This document shows positions 15,946 to 21,988 of a stretch of 42,176 nt of DNA, in pieces. A program made the position numbers and the translations under genes. Below the pieces are notes generated by a model, which saw only the letters and a program-made list of their open reading frames with translations, ran no database searches and was not told where the DNA came from. This DNA is from JBEKHI01 sp050012355 (GTDB taxonomy: Bacteria > Actinomycetota > Actinomycetes > Streptosporangiales > Streptosporangiaceae), in the NCBI GenBank assembly GCA_050012355.1, contig JBEKHI010000016.1:1-42176 (forward strand). The letters are read 5' to 3'. How positions within the stretch are numbered: position 1 is the stretch's first letter; every line of letters starts with the position of its first letter.

Positions 15946-16518
15946 GTGAGTGTGGACGACCAGCAGGACCGGATACTGACCTGGCCGAACGCGCTGAGCG
16001 CCCTGCGGCTCGCCGGGGTGCCGGTTTTCTTGTGGCTGGTGATCGGCCCCCGCACGACGGAGACCGACTGGATCGCCATCGGGATCCTGGGCCTCGCGGG
16101 GCTTACTGACTGGCTGGACGGGAAACTGGCCAGGATGCTCGACCAGGGCAGCAGGCTCGGCCGGGTGCTCGACCCCGCCGCCGACCGGCTCTATATCGCC
16201 GCGACGCTGATCGGCCTGGCGATACGCGGCATCATCCCGTGGTGGCTGGTGGGGGTGCTCGCGGCCCGTGAGCTGCTCGTCGCCGGCGGGCTCGCCGTGC
16301 TGAAGCGGGTCACCGGGCTCGGGACACTGCAGGTGAGTTTCACTGGCAAGGCCGCGACCGCGTGCTTGATGTACGCGTTCCCGCTGTTGTTTATTGGAGA
16401 GCATCTGTCCGCTGTGCGGGTTTTCGGATGGGCCTTCGCCATCTGGGGAACCGCCTTGTACTGGTGGGCGGCGATGCTTTATCTCACTCAGACGAGCAGG
16501 TTGGTAAGAGCCCAGTGA
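15946..16518 (+). CDS. CDP-alcohol phosphatidyltransferase family protein
   Basis: A 190-residue integral membrane enzyme. The CDP-alcohol phosphatidyltransferase motif is complete: D-WL-DG-KL-AR at about residues 46-54 and G-RVL-D-PAA-D after it, giving all metal and CDP ligands. About five hydrophobic helices follow. It transfers a phosphoalcohol onto CDP-diacylglycerol to make phospholipid; the exact acceptor (inositol phosphate, glycerol phosphate or other) cannot be told. The GTG at 15946 has TAGGAT ending 6 nt upstream, again suggesting a leaderless start. It overlaps the next gene by 4 nt (GTGA), so the two are coupled. Confidence 0.9.
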   Translation: MSVDDQQDRILTWPNALSALRLAGVPVFLWLVIGPRTTETDWIAIGILGLAGLTDWLDGKLARMLDQGSRLGRVLDPAADRLYIAATLIGLAIRGIIPWWLVGVLAARELLVAGGLAVLKRVTGLGTLQVSFTGKAATACLMYAFPLLFIGEHLSAVRVFGWAFAIWGTALYWWAAMLYLTQTSRLVRAQ

Positions 16519-19022
16519 AAGCCGTAGTCATGGCCGGCGGTGAGGGCACCCGGCTGCGCCCGATGACCGCGAACCAGCCCAAGCCACTGCTGCCGGTGGT
16601 GAACCGGCCGATCATGGAGCACGTCCTGCGGCTGCTCAAGCTGCACGGCTTCGAGGAAACCGTCGTCACGGTGCAGTTCCTCGCCGCGCTAGTGCGGAAC
16701 TACTTCGGCGACGGCGAGGACGTCGGCATGTCGCTGCAATACGCCACCGAGGAAATGCCGCTCGGCACCGCCGGCAGCGTCAAGAACGCGGAGGACGCGC
16801 TCAAGGACGACCAGTTCCTGGTCATCTCCGGCGACGCCCTCACCGACATGGACCTGTCGGAGATGGTGCGGTTCCACAAGGAGAACGGCGCCCTCGTCAC
16901 CGTCGGGCTGACCCGCAAGCCGGACCCGCTGGAGTTCGGCATCGTTATCGCCGACGAGTCAGGGCGCATCCAGCGGTTCCTGGAAAAGCCCACCTGGGGG
17001 CAGGTGTTCAGCGACACGGTCAACACCGGCGTGTACGTGATGGAGCCCGAGGTGCTGGCCGAGGTCCCGGCCGGGGAACCGGTGGACTGGTCACATGACG
17101 TGTTCCCCAAGCTGATGGCGCGCGGGGCCCCGATCTTCGGATGGGTGTCCGACGGCTACTGGGAGGACGTCGGCACGCTGGAGAGCTATCTCAAGGCGCA
17201 GGGTGACGTGCTCGCGGGCCGGGTCAAGGCCAATATCGCCGGCTTCGAGATCTCCCCGGGGGTCTGGGTGGCCGAGGGCGCCGAGGTCGACCCCGAGGCG
17301 GTGCTGACCGGGCCGCTGGCGATCGGTGAGTACGCCAAGATCGAGGCCGGCGCGAGCGTGCGCGAGTACAGCGTGGTCGGCGCCAACGTGGTGATCAAGG
17401 AAGGCGCGTTCGTGCACCGCGCGGTGGTGCACAACAACGTCTTCGTGGGCCAGGGAGCGACGCTGCGCGGCTGCGTGATCGGCAAGAACACCGACGTCAT
17501 GCGGCTGGCCAGGATCGAGGAGACCGCGGTCGTCGGCGATGAGTGCGTGATCGAGCCCGAGGCGTACGTCTCAGCCGGGGTCAAGGTCTACCCGTTCAAG
17601 ACCGTCGAGGCCGGCGCGGTCGTAAACACCAGCGTGATCTGGGAATCGCGTGGCCAGCGAACGCTGTTCGGCCAGCGCGGCGTGTCAGGGCTGATCAATG
17701 TTGAGGTCACACCGGAACTCGCGGTCCGGCTGGCCAGCGCGTACGCGACCACGCTGAAGAAGGGCTCGACCGTCACCACCTCTCGTGACGTGTCCCGGGC
17801 CGCGCGCACCCTGAAGCGAGCCGTGCAGGCGGCGCTGAACGCCGCCGCCATCAACGTCATCGACCTGGAGGCGCTGCCGGTTCCCGTCGCGCGCTTCGAG
17901 ACCGCCCGCAATAAATACAGCGGCGGCATCGTGCTCCGCACGTCCCCCGGCGACACCCAGTCGGTGGACATCATCTTCCTCGATGAACGCGGGGCGGAGC
18001 TCTCCCAGGCGGCGCAGCGCAAGCTGGAGCGGATCTTCTCCCGGCAGGAGTTCCGCCGTGCCTTCCCCGGGGAGATCGCGGAGCTGAGCTATCCGCCCCG
18101 CGTCGTCGAGTGGTACACCCACGAGCTGGTCCGTACCGTGTCGCTGACGGGGGTGCGGGAGGCGGGACTGAGGGTGGTGGCGGACTGCGCGGGCGGTACC
18201 GCCAGCCTGGTGCTGCCTAGCCTGCTGGGGCAGGTGGGGGTGGACGTGCTCACCCTCAACAACCGGCTGGACGAGGTCACACCGACCGAGACCATCGCCC
18301 AGCAGCGGGCCGGGTTGCAGCGGCTGGCCGACTCGGTGTCCAGCTCGCGGGCCGCGTTCGGCGTGCGGTTCGACCCGGTGGGCGAGCGGATCCAGCTCGT
18401 CGACGAGAAGGGCGCCCTGGTCAGCGACGAGCGCGCGCTGCTGGTGGTGCTCGACCTGGTGGCCGCCGAGCGGCGCGCGGGCCGGGTGGCGCTGCCGGTG
18501 ACCACGACGCGGGTGGCTGAGCAGGTCTGCCGGTTCCACGGTGTTCAGGTGGACTGGACGGCCACCTCGATGGACGCGCTGACCGCGGCGGCGGCCAAAC
18601 CGGACGTGATCTTCGCGGCCGACGGCAAGGGCGGCTTCGTCGTACCTGAGTTCGGCCGGACGATCGACGGCATCGCCACCTTCGTCCGGCTGCTCGGGCT
18701 GGTGGCGCGCACCCGGCTGACGCTGAGCCAGATCGACGCGCGGATCCCGACGGCCCACCTGCTCAAGCGGGACCTGCCGACCCCGTGGGCCGCCAAGGGC
18801 AGCGTGATGCGGACCGTGGTGGAGGCGGCGGCGGACAACACCGTGGACACCACCGATGGCGTCCGGGTGGTGGACCCGGATCGAGGGTGGGTCCTGGTGC
18901 TGCCGGATCCGGCCGAGGCGGTCACCCACCTGTGGGCGGAAGGCACCGATGCCGACACCGCTCAGTCACTGCTCGACGAGTGGGCGGCCGTGGTCGAGGG
19001 CCCGGGTGAACAGCCCCAGTGA
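16515..19022 (+). CDS. Mannose-1-phosphate guanylyltransferase fused to a degenerate phosphomannomutase-like domain
   Basis: 835 residues. The N-terminal nucleotidyltransferase has VVMAGGEGTRLRPMT (GxGxRLxP), then GDALTDMDL (metal Asp) and FLEKPTW. A left-handed beta-helix of hexapeptide repeats follows (residues about 250-375). The C-terminal 450 residues align with phosphohexomutases, but the phosphoserine loop TASHNP is replaced by GGIVLRTSPGDTQS, and the metal loop DGDxDR is replaced by FDPVGERIQL. The mutase half is therefore probably inactive. The GTG start at 16515 overlaps the stop of the phosphatidyltransferase. It makes GDP-mannose or a related sugar nucleotide for cell-envelope mannosylation. 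Confidence 0.9.
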   Translation: MKAVVMAGGEGTRLRPMTANQPKPLLPVVNRPIMEHVLRLLKLHGFEETVVTVQFLAALVRNYFGDGEDVGMSLQYATEEMPLGTAGSVKNAEDALKDDQFLVISGDALTDMDLSEMVRFHKENGALVTVGLTRKPDPLEFGIVIADESGRIQRFLEKPTWGQVFSDTVNTGVYVMEPEVLAEVPAGEPVDWSHDVFPKLMARGAPIFGWVSDGYWEDVGTLESYLKAQGDVLAGRVKANIAGFEISPGVWVAEGAEVDPEAVLTGPLAIGEYAKIEAGASVREYSVVGANVVIKEGAFVHRAVVHNNVFVGQGATLRGCVIGKNTDVMRLARIEETAVVGDECVIEPEAYVSAGVKVYPFKTVEAGAVVNTSVIWESRGQRTLFGQRGVSGLINVEVTPELAVRLASAYATTLKKGSTVTTSRDVSRAARTLKRAVQAALNAAAINVIDLEALPVPVARFETARNKYSGGIVLRTSPGDTQSVDIIFLDERGAELSQAAQRKLERIFSRQEFRRAFPGEIAELSYPPRVVEWYTHELVRTVSLTGVREAGLRVVADCAGGTASLVLPSLLGQVGVDVLTLNNRLDEVTPTETIAQQRAGLQRLADSVSSSRAAFGVRFDPVGERIQLVDEKGALVSDERALLVVLDLVAAERRAGRVALPVTTTRVAEQVCRFHGVQVDWTATSMDALTAAAAKPDVIFAADGKGGFVVPEFGRTIDGIATFVRLLGLVARTRLTLSQIDARIPTAHLLKRDLPTPWAAKGSVMRTVVEAAADNTVDTTDGVRVVDPDRGWVLVLPDPAEAVTHLWAEGTDADTAQSLLDEWAAVVEGPGEQPQ

Positions 19023-19063
19023 AGGCACAGGTGAAGGCCCAGATGAAGACACAAGTGAACAGC
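19017..19063 (+). repeat. 12-nt tandem repeats across the guanylyltransferase stop codon
   Basis: Four imperfect units: CAGTGAAGGCA, CAGGTGAAGGCC, CAGATGAAGACA, CAAGTGAACAGC. A weaker unit with GGGTGAACAGCC precedes them. The first unit contains the TGA stop of the guanylyltransferase gene (19020-19022). Probably a local slippage product. Confidence 0.6.
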
Positions 19064-19187
19064 ACGGGTATATATCTCGAATACCCTGTGATGTGAATTT
19101 CATAAAGCTTTGAGACAATCACGCGCATCGCGTGGTGACGCGCGGGAAGTACGTGCGGAAGGCGCCAGACGCGGAGGTGGGGCGACG

Positions 19188-19907
19188 GTGTGGCGGAAAC
19201 GTCGCGAACAGGGCGAACGGGCCGGCGGATTCCGGCGGCTGTTCGCGTGGCGCATGGACCGGCAGGCTTCATCCCCGGTACCTTTGGCAGCAACGCCGGA
19301 AGAAACGCTGCGAGAGGGGAGGCCTGGCTCAGAGATGTCGAGCGTCTACTGTTCCCGGTGCGGTCGGCCGAATCCCGCCGACGCCCGGTTCTGCTCGAAC
19401 TGCGGTACCCCGACCGTGCGTGGTCCCGTCACCGGGCAAAATACGAGCGGCTGGCAAGCCATTCCCGCGGAACGTCCCGGTGAGACCACCTCCACGATCT
19501 CGCTGAACCGCGAGGAGGAATTCGACTCCGAGCCGTTCCCCGAGCCAGCCGTCGATACGCTGCCGCCCGGCAGCGCGCTGCTCGTGGTGCTGCGCGGGCC
19601 GAACGCGGGATCGCGGTTCCTGCTGGACAGCGACGTCACGACCGCGGGCCGGAGCCAGGACAGCGACATCTTCCTCGATGACGTGACCGTCTCCCGGCAG
19701 CACGTGGAGTTCTACCGGCAAGGGGAGCGGTTCGTGGTGCGGGACGTGGGCAGCCTGAACGGCACCTACGTGAACCGGGAGCGGATCGACGAGACCGAGC
19801 TGTTCGGCGGCGACGAGGTGCAGATCGGCAAGTTCCGGTTGCTGTTCCTGGCCCGCAGTCCCGAGCTTGGCACGCGTGGCGGACCGGGGGCCCAGGGCTA
19901 CGCATGA
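19188..19907 (+). CDS. FHA domain protein with N-terminal zinc ribbon
   Basis: About 239 residues from the GTG at 19188, which has GGAGG 10 nt upstream; an internal ATG at 19335 just before the zinc ribbon is the alternative. A basic N-terminal segment (WRKRREQGERAGGFRRLFAW) is followed by a double-CxxC zinc ribbon YCSRCGRPNPADARFCSNCG. After an acidic linker comes an FHA domain: TAGRSQDSDIFLDDVTVSRQ, HVEF, then VGSLNGTYVNRERI. FHA domains bind phosphothreonine, so it probably takes inputs from Ser/Thr kinases. It is coupled to ftsR by an ATGA overlap. This order (FHA, MerR, bifunctional nuclease, MerR, gcvP) is, from memory, conserved in actinobacteria. Confidence 0.88.
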   Translation: MWRKRREQGERAGGFRRLFAWRMDRQASSPVPLAATPEETLREGRPGSEMSSVYCSRCGRPNPADARFCSNCGTPTVRGPVTGQNTSGWQAIPAERPGETTSTISLNREEEFDSEPFPEPAVDTLPPGSALLVVLRGPNAGSRFLLDSDVTTAGRSQDSDIFLDDVTVSRQHVEFYRQGERFVVRDVGSLNGTYVNRERIDETELFGGDEVQIGKFRLLFLARSPELGTRGGPGAQGYA

Positions 19908-20614
19908 CCATGACCCCGCGGTCGGCGACCATCGGTCAGGTGCTTGGGGAGCTCCGCGCCGAGTTCCCCGACATCAGCTCGTCTAAGATCAGGTTCCTCG
20001 AGGCGGAGGGGCTGATCGAGCCCGCCCGCTCGCAATCGGGGTACCGGCGGTTCTCCGTCGCCGACGTGGAACGACTGCGGTTCATCCTCACCGCGCAGCG
20101 GGACGAGTATCTGCCACTGCGCGTGATCAAGGAGCGACTGTCCGCACGCGATGGCTCGGCTCCGGAGCCGCCGCCCGTTTTCACCCGTAGCGAACTTCTG
20201 GATGCTGGTTCGTGCTCCGAGGAGATGCTCGCCGAACTCGAGGACTATGGACTGATCCGCCGGTCCCGGCAGTACGGTCCCGACGCCCTGGTGGTGGTGC
20301 GCGCCGCGGTCGCGCTGTCCGAGTTCGGGGTGCAGCCACGTCACCTGCGGGCCGTCAAAGCCGCTGTGGAGCGCGAGACATCCTTGGTAGAGCAGGTGGT
20401 GGCCCCGCTCGCCCGGCAACGCGGCGGACGCGAACCCGCCGCGCGGACCGCGTCCGCGGTGGCCTCACTCATCGAGACACTGCACGGCACGCTCGCCTCA
20501 TCCGCCTTGGCCGAGGCCGGCCTGGTCGCCGCTGTGCCGCCCGCACAGGCGTCGCCGGAGCCCGCCGGGGGTACGTATACCGAACGAGGGTTGCGCTCGG
20601 CATCCGGGCGGTAG
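19904..20614 (+). CDS. ftsR: FtsR-type MerR family transcriptional regulator
   Basis: 236 residues. The N-terminal HTH has ATIGQVLGELRAEFPDISSS then KIRFLEAEGLIEPARS and GYRRFSVADVERLRFIL, the extended wing typical of FtsR. The C-terminal part (GVQPRHLRAVKAAVERETSLV, then VVAPLARQRG) is the conserved helical domain. FtsR activates cell-division genes such as ftsZ in Corynebacterium; that role is taken from the family and neighbour order, not from this sequence. The start overlaps the FHA gene stop. The name is given by synteny and domain layout. Confidence 0.82.
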   Translation: MTMTPRSATIGQVLGELRAEFPDISSSKIRFLEAEGLIEPARSQSGYRRFSVADVERLRFILTAQRDEYLPLRVIKERLSARDGSAPEPPPVFTRSELLDAGSCSEEMLAELEDYGLIRRSRQYGPDALVVVRAAVALSEFGVQPRHLRAVKAAVERETSLVEQVVAPLARQRGGREPAARTASAVASLIETLHGTLASSALAEAGLVAAVPPAQASPEPAGGTYTERGLRSASGR

Positions 20615-20677
20615 CAGGTGTAGGTTGGCAAGATAGAGTCATTGGGTGCGCGTAGCGTGTGCGAGGACGGAGCTGGC

Positions 20678-21148
20678 GTGCGGCGGATGGAGGTCATCGG
20701 CGTCCGGGTTGAGATGCCGTCGAACAGCCCGATAGTCCTGCTGAAGGAATCGGACGGAGACCGTTACCTGCCGATCTGGATCGGGGCCGTCGAGGCCACG
20801 GCGATCGCCTTCGCCCAGCAGGGCATGGTCTCGGTGCGCCCGCTGACCCACGACCTTTTCCGTGACGTGCTCGAGGTGCTGAACGTGCAGTTGCGTACGG
20901 TCAACATCACCGCGCTGCGGGACGGCATCTTCTACGCCGATCTGGTGTTCTCCAACGGGGCCGAGGTCAGCGCCAGGCCATCAGACTCGATAGCGCTGGC
21001 TCTGCGCACCAACGCGACGATCTTCGCTAGCGAGGAGATCCTGGACGAGGCCGGAGTCCCGATCCCCGACGAGCAAGAGGACGAGGTGGAGAAGTTCCGG
21101 GAATTCCTGGACACCATCACGCCCGAGGATTTCGGCCGAGCCGGATAG
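20678..21148 (+). CDS. Bifunctional nuclease family protein (DUF151)
   Basis: 156 residues. The DUF151 pattern is complete: VEMPSNSPIVLLKESDGDRY then LPIWIGAVEATAIAF, RPLTHDLFRDVLE, YADLVFSNG and SARPSDSIALALR. The C-terminus IPDEQEDEVEKFREFLDTI is typical of actinobacterial members. Plant homologues have DNase and RNase activity; the bacterial role is unclear. GTG 20678 with GGAG at good spacing is preferred over ATG 20687 and the longer frame. It sits between two MerR-type regulators in a conserved order. Confidence 0.88.
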   Translation: MRRMEVIGVRVEMPSNSPIVLLKESDGDRYLPIWIGAVEATAIAFAQQGMVSVRPLTHDLFRDVLEVLNVQLRTVNITALRDGIFYADLVFSNGAEVSARPSDSIALALRTNATIFASEEILDEAGVPIPDEQEDEVEKFREFLDTITPEDFGRAG

Positions 21149-21190
21149 ATTTCGGTCGCGCGACACTACGCGACACGCCGGGCGCGATCG

Positions 21191-21220
21191 TTGACGCGCC
21201 ACCGGCCGCCGGCTTACGGT
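21191..21220 (+). promoter_or_regulatory. Promoter upstream of the second MerR gene
   Basis: -35 TTGACG (21191-21196), an 18-nt spacer and -10 TACGGT (21215-21220), about 33 nt before the start codon. A normal housekeeping-like pattern in a high-GC genome. Confidence 0.5.
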
Positions 21221-21252
21221 GCGAGTGCTGTGGGTAGTCACAGGAGGTGGCC

Positions 21253-21801
21253 GTGACGGTTAAACCGGGTCCTGAGCAGGGCACGCTGTTCGATCCCGCC
21301 GACGATGGCTCCGCCGAGGCGGGGTACCGGGGACCGACGGCGTGCGCCGCCGCCGGCATAACTTACCGTCAGCTCGATTACTGGGCGCGCACCGCCCTGG
21401 TCGAGCCTTCGGTCCAGTCGGCTCATGGTTCCGGGTCGCAGCGGCTCTATAGCTTCCGCGACATCTTGGTGCTCAAGGTCGTCAAGCGACTGCTGGACAC
21501 CGGGATCTCGCTGCAGCAGATCCGCGCCGCGGTCCAGCATCTGCGCGACCACGGCACCGAGGACCTCGCCCAGGTCACCTTGATGAGCGATGGGGTGTCG
21601 GTGTACGAGTGCACCTCGCCCGACGAAGTGGTGGATCTGCTGGCCGGCGGCCAGGGGGTGTTCGGCATCGCGCTCGGCCGGGTGTGGAGCGAGGTAGCGG
21701 GCGAACTGGCCGAGATGCCCGCGGTGCGGGCGGAGGACGGCCTCATCACCGGCGGGAACGACGAGCTGGCCCAGCGCCGGGCCACCCGCAAGACCGGCTG
21801 A
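21253..21801 (+). CDS. MerR family regulator (gcvP-linked)
   Basis: About 182 residues. The central HTH is GPTACAAAGITYRQLDYWAR then GSGSQRLYSFRDILVLKVVK, with the usual dimer helix KRLLDTGISLQQIRAAVQHL. The C-terminal tail (SVYECTSPDEVVDLLAGG then QGVFGIALGRVW) is typical of the regulator found next to bifunctional nuclease genes in actinobacteria. GTG 21253 is chosen because CAGGAGG lies at proper spacing; GTG 21247 would be inside that ribosome site. It lies directly upstream of the glycine riboswitch and gcvP. Its ligand is unknown. Confidence 0.87.
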   Translation: MTVKPGPEQGTLFDPADDGSAEAGYRGPTACAAAGITYRQLDYWARTALVEPSVQSAHGSGSQRLYSFRDILVLKVVKRLLDTGISLQQIRAAVQHLRDHGTEDLAQVTLMSDGVSVYECTSPDEVVDLLAGGQGVFGIALGRVWSEVAGELAEMPAVRAEDGLITGGNDELAQRRATRKTG

Positions 21802-21829
21802 GCCAGGCCGGGTAAGCTAGCACTAGCGA

Positions 21830-21975
21830 CAACCTGTCCGGGAGAGACCCCGCTATCACTGGCGAACCGCGGGGCGCCGAAGGGGCAATTACCTCCCCGG
21901 AACCTCTCAGGCACCAGGACCGGATAGGTACGCGACTCTGAAGCCGTGGCGGTGACAGAGGGGGAGCCGGAAACA
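21830..21975 (+). ncRNA. Glycine riboswitch (single aptamer with 3' helper stem)
   Basis: The leader has the conserved glycine-aptamer core: GGGAGAGACC, GCGCCGAAGGGGCAA, CCGGAACCTCTCAGGCA and CCAGGACCGG, ending in GACTCTGAAG. Only one full core is present. The following GACTCTG and ACAGAG can form a short helper (ghost) stem as in singlet glycine riboswitches. It stands right before gcvP, the glycine decarboxylase gene, so glycine binding should switch gcvP on. Confidence 0.9.
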
Positions 21976-21988
21976 AGGGGAGGCTCCC
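21962..21988 (+). promoter_or_regulatory. Hairpin covering the gcvP ribosome site (putative expression platform)
   Basis: GGGAGCC (21962-21968) can pair with GGCTCCC (21982-21988). The 3' arm runs from the end of the ribosome site AAGGGGAGG (21975-21983) to the base before the GTG start. This would sequester the translation start when formed and fits a riboswitch acting on translation. Confidence 0.6.

Noticed and set aside
14926..16404. 492-codon open frame on the minus strand
   Set aside because: Lies opposite the DUF574 methyltransferase and phosphatidyltransferase, which have clear motifs; the opposite frame has none.
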